This document shows positions 39,164 to 48,277 of a DNA stretch of 64,000 nt, one piece after another. The notes beneath the pieces are model-generated. The model saw nothing but the letters and a program-made list of their open reading frames with translations. It made no database searches and was not told where the DNA came from. The position numbers and the translations under genes are program-made. How positions within the stretch are numbered: position 1 is the first letter of the stretch; each line of letters begins with the position of its first letter. Source of the stretch: Rubrivirga sp046845755 (GTDB lineage Bacteria; Bacteroidota; Rhodothermia; Rhodothermales; Rubricoccaceae); NCBI RefSeq assembly GCF_046845755.1, contig NZ_CP177357.1:2728001-2792000 (forward strand). The letters run 5' to 3'.

Positions 39164-40750
39164 ATGACCCAATCTCGACTCGAGATGTCCGTGACCTCGC
39201 GGATCTCGCTCCTCCTCCCCTGGTGCCTGGCCCTGCTGATCGCGGGCGCCTCGCAGGCCCAGGTCGTTCGCCCCAGCGAATCCATCTACGTGCTCCTCCG
39301 TGGGGGCGTCACCGGTTACTACGGCGACCTCGACGGCGAAACGGACAACGACCCCGGCACCGCCACCCCCGACCCCAGCGACGGGTTCCAGAACCCCGGC
39401 TTCGGGGTCGGCGGCGAGATCGGCTACCTGTTCAACGAGAACCTCTCGTTCGGGCTCGGCCTGATGTACCACGACGTCCCGGCCCTCAACGACGGCTTCC
39501 GCTTCAACGGCACCGACAACGTCCAGGGCGGCGAGGCCTACCAGCTGCAGGCCCTGTTCCGGTACCTCCCCTTCGACACCGCCAAGATCTCGCCGTTCGT
39601 CGAGCTCGGCGCGGCCGTCGTCTCGGGCCAGGGCACCGAGAACGAGCGCAACCAGGCCGGTGACGGTGACGTCTTCGGCTTCGGCCCCGTCCTCGGCATC
39701 GGCCTCGACGTCGCGCTGACCCCGCAGTTCTCGATCTTCCTCGCCGGCCAGTCGACCGTCGTGTTCCCGGACGTCGCCCTCGACGGCGCCGACCCGGGCG
39801 CGTTCGGCGTCCAGGCTGACGACGCCGACTACGACATCCTCGCGACCCTCGGCGGTGGCCTCAAGTTCGCGTTCCGCCCGCCGTACACGGCGGCCCGGAT
39901 CCTGAGCCTGGAGTGCCCGGCCGAGCTCGAGGCCGGCGAGTCCGGCTCGTTCATGATGATGGTCAACGACGACGCCACGCGCCCGGTCACCTCGACCTGG
40001 CAGTGGGGCGACGGCTCGACCGGCTCCGGCATGACGACGTCGCACTCGTTCAGCGCCCCGGGCACCTACACGGTGACCGCGATGGTGATGAACGAGGGCG
40101 GTGAGGACTCCGAGTCCTGCCTCGTGACGGTCGTCGAGCGCCCGACGCCGCCGGCCCTCGCGGGCTGCCGCGTGACGCCGATGACGGTGGACGCCGGCGA
40201 GCAGGTGACGGTCAACGCGACGGCGACCGACGCCGACCGCGTCTCGATCGACTTCGGCGACGGCACCATGGCGTCGGCCCTCCCGGCCCGCCACGCCTAC
40301 TCCGAGACCGGCACCTACACGGTGACGATCACGGCGACCAACCAGTACGGGACCGACACCTGCACCATGACGGTGACCGTCGGCGACTCCTACTGCGCCG
40401 ACATCACGGAGCTCAACCCGGTCTACTTCGGGTACGGCTCGACGACGCTGACCGCGGACGCTGCCAGCCGTCTCGATGAGAACATCGAGATCCTGCGCCG
40501 CTGCCCGGACGTCTGCGTGACGATCAACGGCTACTCGGACGGCTCCGAGCCCGGCGACGCCATGCGGATCTCGCAGGCCCGCGCCGACGCGGTGATGCAG
40601 TACTACGTCGCCCAGGGCGTGGACGCGGATCGTCTCCGCGCCATCGGCCGCGGTGTCGACCCCGACGCGAACTCCAAGGAGGATCCGGGCCCCGGCGACA
40701 GCCGTGCCCGTCGCGCCGACTCGATCCCGTCGTCCTGCGCCGGCTTCTAG
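39164..40750 (+). CDS. OmpA-family outer membrane protein with two PKD domains
   Basis: The 528-residue protein has a signal peptide (SRISLLLPWCLALLIAGASQ, cleavage after AQA). An N-terminal beta-barrel-like domain spans about 35-245 (IYVLLRGGVTGYYGDLDGET; GFGVGGEIGYLFNENLSFGL). Two PKD domains follow (about 250-325 and 330-405; TSTWQWGDGSTGSG, HSFSAPGTYTVTAMV and ARHAYSETGTYTVTITATN). The C-terminal OmpA domain has NPVYFGYGSTTLTADAASRL and SQARADAVMQYYVAQGVDAD for peptidoglycan binding. It probably anchors the outer membrane to the cell wall with surface-exposed PKD modules. An alternative start at ATG 39185 would shorten the signal. A very strong terminator follows. Confidence 0.9.
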   Translation: MTQSRLEMSVTSRISLLLPWCLALLIAGASQAQVVRPSESIYVLLRGGVTGYYGDLDGETDNDPGTATPDPSDGFQNPGFGVGGEIGYLFNENLSFGLGLMYHDVPALNDGFRFNGTDNVQGGEAYQLQALFRYLPFDTAKISPFVELGAAVVSGQGTENERNQAGDGDVFGFGPVLGIGLDVALTPQFSIFLAGQSTVVFPDVALDGADPGAFGVQADDADYDILATLGGGLKFAFRPPYTAARILSLECPAELEAGESGSFMMMVNDDATRPVTSTWQWGDGSTGSGMTTSHSFSAPGTYTVTAMVMNEGGEDSESCLVTVVERPTPPALAGCRVTPMTVDAGEQVTVNATATDADRVSIDFGDGTMASALPARHAYSETGTYTVTITATNQYGTDTCTMTVTVGDSYCADITELNPVYFGYGSTTLTADAASRLDENIEILRRCPDVCVTINGYSDGSEPGDAMRISQARADAVMQYYVAQGVDADRLRAIGRGVDPDANSKEDPGPGDSRARRADSIPSSCAGF

Positions 40751-40782
40751 TCTGAGCCTCAGGCTCTGAGCTTCGGCTCGTT

Positions 40783-40818
40783 GGGGCGGCTCACCTTCGG
40801 GTGGGCCGCCCCTTTTTT
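40783..40818 (+). terminator. Intrinsic terminator after PKD-OmpA gene
   Basis: A 13-bp stem GGGGCGGC-T-CACC / GGTG-G-GCCGCCCC (one T-G pair) with tetraloop TTCG is followed by T6 (40813-40818). It is the best rightward terminator in the window. Confidence 0.93.
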
Positions 40819-40881
40819 GTGCCCGCCCGCGGCGCTATATCGCCGGGAGATGGAACCCGGCCCGCCCCGTTTGCGACGCTG

Positions 40882-40913
40882 AACCCGGCGCACCTCAGTT
40901 GTGCCGGGTTTTT
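40882..40913 (+). terminator. Terminator-like hairpin in leader of second OmpA gene
   Basis: AACCCGGC (40882-40889) pairs with GCCGGGTT (40903-40910), followed by a T-run to 40913. It lies 70 nt before the ATG at 40984 and after the previous terminator, so any transcript starting in between would meet it first. It could be an attenuator or end a small RNA. Confidence 0.6.
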
Positions 40914-40983
40914 GGAGATGCGCTCTCTGAACGCCCGCCCGGGGCTTGCCCGGCGACCCGTCCCCCTCCCTTCCCCAGGACTC

Positions 40984-42282
40984 ATGACCCGACTGACACT
41001 CCTCGCGGTGCTCGCGCTCGCCGCCTCGGCGGCCGTCGCGCAGCCCGTCTACAACGGCCTCGACGGCTACGACGACCCCTACGGCACGAGCGCCGCGTAC
41101 GACGACGGCATGCCCGGCGTCCGCGTCGGCTTGGGCGTCCACGCCTTCATCTACGACGGCCCCGACCGCTTGACGGGCGACCCCGCGGCGCAGCGCGACG
41201 TGATCGACACGAACCTCGGCGTCACGGCCGAGCTCACGTTCCCGCTGGCGGGCCAGCTGTACGGCCGGCTCATGGGCGGGCTCGTCAACATCGGCGCCGA
41301 CGACGGGCTGGCGGGGACGAACCCCTACCTCCAGAGCGAGTCGATCCTGGCCGAGGCCGACCTCCTGTACTACGTGACGCGGCCGGGCGCCGGGCGCCTC
41401 GCGCCCTACGTGTTCTCGGGCATCAGCGCGCTCTTCCCGACCGACGGCGATGACCGCGTGGACTCGCCCGCCCTCGCGATCCCGGTCGGGCTGGGGCTCG
41501 AGTACGGCGTGAGCCGGAACCTCGCGCTCTTCGCCGAGGCGAGCTACCGGTTCGGGCTGACGGACGTCGGCTCGTCGTCGGTGGCGCGCGCGCTCGCCAA
41601 CGCCTCGCAGGGCCCGGACGTCTGCGACGTGAACTCGTCGACCTACAACTACGACGCGTGCATCAAGAAGGAGGGCCGGCCCTTCTGCTCGAACGGCGGG
41701 GAGCTCCCCGACTGCCGCGAGGTGAACCCGGACGGCGACAACGACTTCGACGGCCGGTTCAACACGGCGCTGATCGGGGGTGGGCTGCGGCTCGGCTTCG
41801 GCGGCTCGCCGCGTGCCGCGTACATCCCGCCGCCGCCGCCGTACATCCCGCCGCCGGTCCGCCCGGACCCGGAGCCGGAGCCGCTCGTCTGCGACCTCGT
41901 CGAGCTCAACCCGGTGTACTTCGACTACGGCTCGGGCACGCTCGACCGCCGCGCGCGGATGCTGCTCGACGAGAACGTGGAGCTGCTCCTCTCGAACCCG
42001 GCGTGCTGCGTGTTCATCGACGGCTTCACGGACACGGCCGAGGGCGACCGCCTGGGCATGGGCCTGGCCGGCCAGCGCGCGCAGGCCGTCTACGACTACT
42101 ACCTGAGTCAGGGCGTCGGCGCCTCGCGCTTGCAGATCCGCAACCGGGGCGTGGCGTCGCCGGCGTGCGACAAGGAAGACCCGGGCCCGGGCTGCGGCCG
42201 CAACCGCCGCGTGGAGTCGCTGCCGGTCGACTGCGAGCGCTTCCGGTTCCTGATGGACAACCCGTCCTACGACCCCTACTAG
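40984..42282 (+). CDS. OmpA-family outer membrane protein
   Basis: The 432-residue protein has a signal peptide (LTLLAVLALAASAAVAQ) and a beta-barrel-like N-terminal part (about 30-275; VRVGLGVHAFIYDGPDRLTG, GLGLEYGVSRNLALFAEASY). A Cys-containing insert (about 205-245) and a Pro linker (YIPPPPPYIPPPVRPDPEPE) follow. The OmpA domain (about 305-420) has LNPVYFDYGSGTLDRRARML and GLAGQRAQAVYDYYLSQGVG. It resembles the preceding PKD-OmpA in the C-terminal domain, including a conserved KEDPGPG motif, but lacks PKD repeats. ATG 40984 begins the signal peptide. It is followed by a terminator hairpin and has a terminator-like leader. Confidence 0.9.
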   Translation: MTRLTLLAVLALAASAAVAQPVYNGLDGYDDPYGTSAAYDDGMPGVRVGLGVHAFIYDGPDRLTGDPAAQRDVIDTNLGVTAELTFPLAGQLYGRLMGGLVNIGADDGLAGTNPYLQSESILAEADLLYYVTRPGAGRLAPYVFSGISALFPTDGDDRVDSPALAIPVGLGLEYGVSRNLALFAEASYRFGLTDVGSSSVARALANASQGPDVCDVNSSTYNYDACIKKEGRPFCSNGGELPDCREVNPDGDNDFDGRFNTALIGGGLRLGFGGSPRAAYIPPPPPYIPPPVRPDPEPEPLVCDLVELNPVYFDYGSGTLDRRARMLLDENVELLLSNPACCVFIDGFTDTAEGDRLGMGLAGQRAQAVYDYYLSQGVGASRLQIRNRGVASPACDKEDPGPGCGRNRRVESLPVDCERFRFLMDNPSYDPY

Positions 42283-42349
42283 GCGCCGCCTGCGCGCCAT
42301 GACTGGCGGGCGTTCGGGGCCGACGGCGCCCCTGTCGGCCCTCCGCCAC

Positions 42350-42387
42350 GCGGCCCCGCCCTCTCCTGGGCGGGGCCGCTTCTGTTT
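42350..42387 (+). terminator. Intrinsic terminator after second OmpA gene
   Basis: A perfect 11-bp stem GCGGCCCCGCC / GGCGGGGCCGC (42350-42360 with 42369-42379) is followed by TTCTGTTT. It lies 67 bp after the stop. The rest of the 376-bp gap 42283-42658 shows no gene, only a small palindromic stretch around GTCTCCTTCCGGCCGGAGAC near 42502-42521. Confidence 0.85.
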
Positions 42388-42658
42388 GAGTCGGCGCCCG
42401 CCGCCCAGCGGCGCGCGAGGCTCCAAGAGACGCGCCGGGGGCATACGTTGCCTGCGGTCCAGACGTCCGCGGGGGACGGCGCAGGTGGGGCTGGCGCTCG
42501 GGTCTCCTTCCGGCCGGAGACTTGTCCCCTTCTGGAACGAGGCGGACAGCCAGAGGGTCGGCGAGAGCGAGGCGGCGCTCGCACGCGGGTGCCGAGCGGG
42601 CGCGAGCAGACACCGGGGCGCGGCGCGGTATCCTCCCGATCCCACACCCGCCGGTCCC

Positions 42659-43384
42659 ATGCGCCTGCTTGCGCTCGCCCTCGCGCTCGTCTTGAGCGGC
42701 TGCTTCCAACTCACGTCCGTCCTGAGCGTCCGCGCGGACGGGTCGGCGACGCTGCGCGACGCCGTGACCCTGTCCGGCTTCGGGTTGTTGGCGCTGCAAG
42801 AGGCCGACGGGGCCTTCGACGAGGCGGCGTTCGAGGACCGTGCCGAGCGTCTGGGCCCGGGCGTGCGGCTGGCCTCGGTCGAGCGCCGCGACGACGGGTT
42901 CACGGTCGTCTACGCTGTCGACGACGTGCGGACGCTGGCGTACACGACACCCGACATGGGCGAGGGCGACGGATCGGGGGGGCCGTTCCCGATGACGTTC
43001 GCGTTCGCCGAGGGCGACCCGGCGACCCTCGACATCCGGCTCCCGAAGGCCCCGCCGGGCAAGCCGGGCGACGCCGCGCCCGTCGACGCCGCACAGCAGG
43101 CGCAGGCGCTGACGATGATGCGCTCGATGATGGGCGAGGCGCGGATCTCGATGGCCGTCGAGGTGGAGGGCGCGGTCGAGGAGACGAATGCGACGTACGC
43201 GGACGGGGCCACGGTCACGCTCGTCGACCTCCCGATGGGGCCGTTCGTCGACGCGCTCGCGGAGCGGCCGGAGCTGCTGGCGGCCGACGGCCCGCCGGAC
43301 GCGGGCGCGCTGGCGGAGCTGCTGGAGGACGTGCCCGAGGTCCGGATCCAGGCGCCGGGGACCGTCCGCGTGCGGTTCCGCTGA
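42659..43384 (+). CDS. Lipoprotein of unknown function
   Basis: The 241-residue product has a lipoprotein signal (MRLLALALALVLSGC, lipobox LSGC). The mature protein begins FQLTSVLSVRADGSATLRDA and continues with beta-rich repeats (FTVVYAVDDVRTLAYTTPDM). Toward the end is ATVTLVDLPMGPFVDALAER. The LSVRADGSATL start resembles small lipoproteins of the DUF-type LppM group, but I cannot name the family. It is likely attached to the outer membrane. ATG 42659 begins the signal; upstream frame residues are not protein-like. Confidence 0.7.
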   Translation: MRLLALALALVLSGCFQLTSVLSVRADGSATLRDAVTLSGFGLLALQEADGAFDEAAFEDRAERLGPGVRLASVERRDDGFTVVYAVDDVRTLAYTTPDMGEGDGSGGPFPMTFAFAEGDPATLDIRLPKAPPGKPGDAAPVDAAQQAQALTMMRSMMGEARISMAVEVEGAVEETNATYADGATVTLVDLPMGPFVDALAERPELLAADGPPDAGALAELLEDVPEVRIQAPGTVRVRFR

Positions 43385-43458
43385 GGGGGATCGCGGAGCG
43401 GGCGGAGGGCCCTCCTCGCGTCCCTCCAGTCCCCTTCTACTCCGGCTCCCTCCGAGGG

Positions 43459-43641
43459 CTACATCCGGTTCGGGTCCTCGCGCTGGCGCGTCTTCGTGAC
43501 GGCGAGCAGGATGCCGAGCCCGATCATGACGACGCCACCGGCGCCGATCCAGGCGGTCGGGACACCGGCGAGGTGCGCGCCCATCGCCAGCCCGGCGGTG
43601 AGGACGATGAAACCGATCAGGAAGACGTTGAGGTTCGACAT
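43459..43641 (-). CDS. Small two-helix membrane protein (60 aa)
   Basis: The ATG at 43641 gives MSNLNVFLIGFIVLTAGLAM, a short loop (GAHLAGVPTAW), a second helix (IGAGGVVMIGLGILLAVTKT) and a charged tail RQREDPNRM. The helices with a central Gly-rich turn are typical of small inner-membrane proteins of unknown role. The gene is convergent with the lipoprotein gene at 42659-43384. Confidence 0.7.
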   Translation of the reverse strand: MSNLNVFLIGFIVLTAGLAMGAHLAGVPTAWIGAGGVVMIGLGILLAVTKTRQREDPNRM

Positions 43642-43856
43642 GGGGGCGGGGGGGAGAACCCACCTCCGACGCCCCCCGCCGCCGCCCGTTCCGCGCACGC
43701 GATGGCGGCCGGGGGCTGTCACGTCCGCATGACGCCAGCGGCCTCGGTCCAACGACGAGGCGCCACGGGGGGCCGCAGGGCGCAAACGAGGGCCTGGGTA
43801 CGAGCCCGCGTGTGGCACCGTTTGGCTGGCTCTTCCCACCCCCTCCCCGTCTGCCC

Positions 43857-44300
43857 ATGCGCTCGCTCGCCGTCGTCGCCGCCGCCCTCGTCCTCGTCCT
43901 CGTCGCCTGCGACTCCACCGAACCCCAGGTCTACGCGGCGGCTAGCGCCCGCGAGGTCACGCTCCTCGGGATCGCGTCGGACCAGACCTTGGATCTCACG
44001 TTCCGGTACGTCGGCGACACGCCGTCGCCGTGCTACGCCTACAGCGGCTACGGCACCAGCACGACGTTGCCGCCGGGCGAGCGGGACCCCGAGGACGCGC
44101 GCCGGATCGAGGTGGACGTCAACGTGGTCGACCGCAGCGAGGGCGTGTGCACGGGGGACATCGGGACGGTCGAGGCGGAGCTCCGAGTGCCGGTGCGCGA
44201 GGCGGGCCTCTACGTGGTCGCCTTCGAACGGGCCGGGCAGGGGCCGCTGGAGCGCACGGTCCGCGTGACGCTGGGAGCCGCCGTCGTCGAGGACGAGTAG
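43857..44300 (+). CDS. Lipoprotein of unknown function
   Basis: The 147-residue product has a lipoprotein signal (RSLAVVAAALVLVLVAC, lipobox LVAC). The mature part is one beta-rich domain (VTLLGIASDQTLDLTFRYVG, later VREAGLYVVAFERAGQGPLE) with two Cys that could pair (PSPCYAY and EGVCTGD). No family is recognised. ATG 43857 begins the signal peptide. The gene is convergent with NAD synthetase, 18 bp apart. Confidence 0.68.
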   Translation: MRSLAVVAAALVLVLVACDSTEPQVYAAASAREVTLLGIASDQTLDLTFRYVGDTPSPCYAYSGYGTSTTLPPGERDPEDARRIEVDVNVVDRSEGVCTGDIGTVEAELRVPVREAGLYVVAFERAGQGPLERTVRVTLGAAVVEDE

Positions 44301-44318
44301 CCGTCTGTCGCGTCGTGG

Positions 44319-46022
44319 TCAGGCGTCGACCGGCGCCGCGACGGTCGTCCGCTGCATGACGATGGGCAGGCGCCGGCCCGAGCCGAACGCCTTGCCGGTG
44401 ACGCGGAGGCCGGGCGCGGCCTGGCGTCGCTTGTACTCGTTGCGGTCCACCATCCGGGCGATCCGGTCCACGAGCGCGCGGTCGAAGCCGGTCGCGGCGG
44501 CGATCGTGGCGGGCGACTCGTGCGCCTCGACGTAGCGCGCCAGGATGGCGTCGAGAACGTCGTACGGCGGGAGCGAGTCGGCGTCGACCTGGCCCGGCCG
44601 GAGCTCGGCCGACGGGGGCTTCTCGATGGTGTTGCGCGGGATGAGCTCGCGCCCGGCGCGCGCGTTGACGTACTCCGCGAGCCGGTACACCTCGCCCTTG
44701 AACACGTCCGACAGGACGGCCAGCCCGCCCGACATGTCGCCGTACAGCGTCGCGTAGCCGACGGCCATCTCGGACTTGTTGCCGGTCGTCAGCAGGAGGT
44801 GGCCGAACTTGTTCGAGACCGCCATCAGCGTCACGCCGCGCGCGCGCGCCTGGATGTTCTCCTCGGCGACGTCGGGCTCCCGGCCCGCGAAGAGCGGCGC
44901 CAACATGGCCTCGAACGCGTCGACGGCCGGGCGGATCGACACGTCGTGGAACTCGATGCCGAGGTTCTCCGCGAGGGCGCGGGAGTCGTCGACGGAGCCG
45001 GACGACGAGTATGCCGAGGGCATCGTGATGCCGACCACGCGGTCCGGCCCGAGCGCCTCGACGGCGAGCGCGCACGTGACGGCCGAGTCGATGCCGCCGG
45101 AGAGCCCGACGAGCGCCTTCTCGAAGACGCCGTCGCCGGTCTTGCGGACGTAGTCGCGGACGCCGAGCACAAGCGCGTCGTGGATCTGGGCCGTCGTCTC
45201 GGGGAGAGTGGGCGCGACCGGGTCGCCCGGGGCCTCGGTGTCCCAGACGAAAAAGTCCGACGCGAAGAGGGCGCCGTGCCACAGCGTCTCGCCGCTCGCG
45301 GCCGTGACGCGGCTGTCGCCGTCGAAGATCAGCTCGGTGTTGGCGCCGACCTGATTCACGTACACGAACGGCACGCCGTGCTCGCGGCAGCTCTCGGCGA
45401 TGAGGTCGCGCCGCTCAGCGGGCTTGCCGACAGCGAACGGCGACGCCGAGATGTTGACGAACAGGTCGATGCCGAGCGCCGCGAGGTCGTCGATGGGGTT
45501 CGCGGCGTAGAGGTGCGTCCGGCCCTCGGCCCCGGTCCCGGAGGCGTCGCCGCCCCCGTTGTTCCACATGTCCTCGCAGACGTGGAGACCGAGGCGGAGC
45601 CCGTTCACCGTCACCACGCGCCGCGCGGGTGCGGACTCGAAATAGCGGACCTCGTCGAACACGTCGTAGGTCGGGAGCAGCGTCTTGGAGACGGCGTCCT
45701 GCACCCGGCCGTCCGCCAGCACGAGCGCCGCGTTGAAGAGCCGCTTGCCGACGGGCGTCTCGTTGCGGACGGGTGCCCCGACGATCGCGGTGAGCCCGTC
45801 CGGGAGCTGCGCCGCGAGCGTCCGGACGGCGTCGTCGGTCGCGTCCAAAAAAGCCGGGCGGTCCAGCAGGTCCTGGGGCGGGTAGCCGGTGACGCAGAGC
45901 TCGGGGAAGACGGCGAGGTCGGCGCCGGCCTCGGCCGCGCGCCGGGCGTCGGCCAGGATGAGGGCGACGTTGCCGGCGAGGTCGCCGACGGTCGTGTTGA
46001 GCTGGCAGAGGGCGATCCGCAT
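44319..46022 (-). CDS. nadE: Glutamine-dependent NAD+ synthetase
   Basis: The 567-residue enzyme joins a nitrilase-type glutaminase to an ammonia-dependent NAD synthetase. The glutaminase (about 1-255) shows the catalytic triad: Glu in FPELCVTGYPPQDLLD, Lys in KTLLPTYDVFDEVRYF, Cys in GLHVCEDMWNN. The synthetase (about 285-567) has the PP-loop GLSGGIDSAVTCALAV, TTGNKSEMAVGYATLYGD and NEYKRRQAAPGLRVT. It makes NAD+ from deamido-NAD+ using ATP and glutamine. ATG 46022 puts MRIALCQLNTTVGD at the N-terminus, as in known enzymes. Confidence 0.96.
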   Translation of the reverse strand: MRIALCQLNTTVGDLAGNVALILADARRAAEAGADLAVFPELCVTGYPPQDLLDRPAFLDATDDAVRTLAAQLPDGLTAIVGAPVRNETPVGKRLFNAALVLADGRVQDAVSKTLLPTYDVFDEVRYFESAPARRVVTVNGLRLGLHVCEDMWNNGGGDASGTGAEGRTHLYAANPIDDLAALGIDLFVNISASPFAVGKPAERRDLIAESCREHGVPFVYVNQVGANTELIFDGDSRVTAASGETLWHGALFASDFFVWDTEAPGDPVAPTLPETTAQIHDALVLGVRDYVRKTGDGVFEKALVGLSGGIDSAVTCALAVEALGPDRVVGITMPSAYSSSGSVDDSRALAENLGIEFHDVSIRPAVDAFEAMLAPLFAGREPDVAEENIQARARGVTLMAVSNKFGHLLLTTGNKSEMAVGYATLYGDMSGGLAVLSDVFKGEVYRLAEYVNARAGRELIPRNTIEKPPSAELRPGQVDADSLPPYDVLDAILARYVEAHESPATIAAATGFDRALVDRIARMVDRNEYKRRQAAPGLRVTGKAFGSGRRLPIVMQRTTVAAPVDA

Positions 46023-46157
46023 GGTGCTGGCGTTCGGGCGGGGTTGGACGCGCGGGGCGGAGCGGGGTTTGTTCGAATCGCGGGGAGCGCCAGCGGCCCG
46101 ATTCCGGGGGTCGCTCTCGGCGCGCCGCGGCGCACGAGCGCAGGCGCTGTCGGATAC

Positions 46158-46296
46158 AGCCCCCCACCCCGACCCTACATCCCCCACCCCTGCGGCCCCC
46201 CCTTGAAAGGGGGACCTCCGTCGTCTGCGGCTGGCTCTCGAAAGTCTCCCTTTGAAGGGGGACGCGGAGCCGAGCGCCGCCGGGGGGTGTCGGGCC
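46158..46296. repeat. Intergenic REP-like element with double hairpin
   Basis: In the 329-bp gap between nadE and the antiporter gene are two hairpins of the form CCCCCTTGAAAGGGGG (about 46197-46213) and CCCTTTGAAGGGGG (about 46248-46261). They are framed by CCCCCCACCCCGAC and CGCCGGGGGGTGTCGGG, which also pair. This is a typical interspersed composite repeat. No gene is seen. Confidence 0.55.
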
Positions 46297-46351
46297 GCGC
46301 ATCGCACGCCGTCTGTGCGCCCGTCCTGACCCAGGCCCGAGGCCGGCCGAG

Positions 46352-48247
46352 CTACACCGCAGGCACGGGCGGCTCTGGTAGGCCGTCACCCGAAGGGACA
46401 GCGGCGGCCGGGGCGAGCCAGTCGGCCGAGGGCGGCGCGTCGGCCAGGACCACGAGGGCGTCGCCGGGCTGGGTCGAGAGGTCGGCGTCGCCGGCGAAGA
46501 CGGACACGTCGCCGCCGCGGACGCGGAAGAGGGGCGTGAGGCCGCCGTCGTCGTATTCCTCCCGGAGCCTCGCGAGGGGCCGCTCGGCCGTGGCGTGGAC
46601 GACGTGGACCTCGGCGCCCGCCTCGATCCGCTCGTCGATGGCGAGGACCGTCGCGCCGTCGTCGAAGAGCGGCCGGCCGCGCAGGTGGCGCGGGATCTCG
46701 GTCGCCGCCGACTTGGGGCCGTCGGCGCGCATGGGGAGCTGGAACACCTCGTCGGACTCGAAGACCTCACCGAAGTGGAGCGCCGTCAGCGAGTTGACCT
46801 CGTCGTTGGGCGTCACCGCCAAGAGCCGGCCGATGCCGCTCAGATCCAGGTCGTCGATGACCCCCTCGGCCAGGATGTTGACGCGCTGGGCCTCCAGCCC
46901 GGCCTCGCGCGCGCGGCGCACGTTGCGGCTGTTGGCGTCGACGAGCAGGACCTTGACGCCGAGCCCGTCGAGCGCCGTCGCCACGCGCCGCACCCAGCCC
47001 TGGGCGCCCACGAACGCGACGCCTTGGGGGTCGGGCAGCGCCAGCCCCAGCCACCGCGCGATCGGCGAGATCGTCAGCCCGTAGACCGCGACCGTCCCGA
47101 CGATGACCAGGAAGACGACCGGCACGATCCGCTCGGCGTCGGCCGGGAAGAACTCGGCGAGCCGGAACGAGAACAGGCTCGCGACGGCGGCCGCCACGAT
47201 CCCGCGCGGCGCCAGCCACGACAGGAACGCCTGCTCGCGCCACGTCAGCCCGGTCCCGATCGACGACAGGAAGACCGCGAGCGGCCGGACGACCAGCATC
47301 AGCAGCGCCAGGAACAGGAGGGGGCCGGGCGCCAGCATCAGCTCGAACGCGCTCGGGTCGAGCCGCGCCGACAGGATGATGAACAACAGCGAGATCAGCA
47401 GCACGCGGAGGTCCTCCTTGAACTCGACGATGCGGCGGACCGAGACGTAGGGCTGGTTCGCCATGATGATGCCGAGCAGCGTGGCTTCGAGGAGCCCGGC
47501 CTCCTCTTGCAGCGTGTTCGAGATCGCGAACGCGGCCACGACCACCATCAGCGCAACGGGATTCTGGAGCCAGTCGGGCACCAAGCGTCGGTGGAGCAGC
47601 AGGATCAGCAGCGCCGCCGCGAGCACGGCGACGCCCACGCCGACGACGATCTCGAAGGCGATCCCCTGCGCCAGCGCGCCCCAGACGCTCCCGTGCTCGC
47701 CGCCCGCCTCGGCCGGCTCGTGGAGCAGGATGACCGTCTCCAAGACGAGCACGGCCAGGATCGCGCCGATGGGGTCGATGGTGATCCCCTCCCACTTGGC
47801 GATCGTCCCGACGCGCCCCGCCGGCCGGACGTGGCGCAACAGCGGGAGCACGACGGTCGGCCCGGTGACCGTCAGCAGCGCGCCGAGCACGACGGCGACC
47901 TCCCAGGTGAACCCGGCCAGGTAGTGCGCGCCGATCGCGCCGAGCACGCCCGTCACCACGACGCCGATCGAGATGAGGTTGAGGACCGACCGGCCGACCT
48001 CGCGGAACTCGTCGAACCGCAACGTCAGCCCGCCCTCGAACAGGATGATCCCGACCGCCAGCGACACGAACGGGAACAGCCACTCGCCCTGCAGCGCCTC
48101 CTGGGGCACGAACCCGGTGACCGGGCCGGCCAGGAACCCGAACCCGAGGAGGAGCAGGATCGACGGCAGGCGCGTCCGCCACGCCAGCCACTGGGCCCCG
48201 ATCCCGAGGACCACGACGGCGGCGATGATGACGAGCGGAGAGGGCAT
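46352..48247 (-). CDS. CPA1-type cation/proton antiporter with C-terminal RCK domain
   Basis: The 631-residue protein has about 12 membrane spans in residues 1-395, starting VIIAAVVVLGIGAQWLAW. It contains the antiporter core FEGGLTLRFDEF, LLTVTGPTVVLPLLRHV and WEGITIDPIGAILAVL with the Asp needed for ion exchange. Residues about 405-520 are a TrkA-N/RCK fold (VAFVGAQGWVRRVATALDG and LLAVTPNDEVNSLTALHFG). A TrkA-C-like segment ends the protein. The family exchanges Na+ or K+ for H+, and the RCK domain suggests nucleotide gating. A TAGCTTGC box (48277-48270) lies 22 nt upstream. Confidence 0.88.
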   Translation of the reverse strand: MPSPLVIIAAVVVLGIGAQWLAWRTRLPSILLLLGFGFLAGPVTGFVPQEALQGEWLFPFVSLAVGIILFEGGLTLRFDEFREVGRSVLNLISIGVVVTGVLGAIGAHYLAGFTWEVAVVLGALLTVTGPTVVLPLLRHVRPAGRVGTIAKWEGITIDPIGAILAVLVLETVILLHEPAEAGGEHGSVWGALAQGIAFEIVVGVGVAVLAAALLILLLHRRLVPDWLQNPVALMVVVAAFAISNTLQEEAGLLEATLLGIIMANQPYVSVRRIVEFKEDLRVLLISLLFIILSARLDPSAFELMLAPGPLLFLALLMLVVRPLAVFLSSIGTGLTWREQAFLSWLAPRGIVAAAVASLFSFRLAEFFPADAERIVPVVFLVIVGTVAVYGLTISPIARWLGLALPDPQGVAFVGAQGWVRRVATALDGLGVKVLLVDANSRNVRRAREAGLEAQRVNILAEGVIDDLDLSGIGRLLAVTPNDEVNSLTALHFGEVFESDEVFQLPMRADGPKSAATEIPRHLRGRPLFDDGATVLAIDERIEAGAEVHVVHATAERPLARLREEYDDGGLTPLFRVRGGDVSVFAGDADLSTQPGDALVVLADAPPSADWLAPAAAVPSGDGLPEPPVPAV

Positions 48248-48269
48248 GCGGGGGCGCGGGGGGAGAGGC

Positions 48270-48277
48270 GCAAGCTA
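48270..48277 (-). promoter_or_regulatory. Candidate -7 box TAGCTTGC
   Basis: The octamer sits 22 nt before the antiporter ATG at 48247 and is identical to the boxes before the genes starting at 30347 and 14066. Confidence 0.4.
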
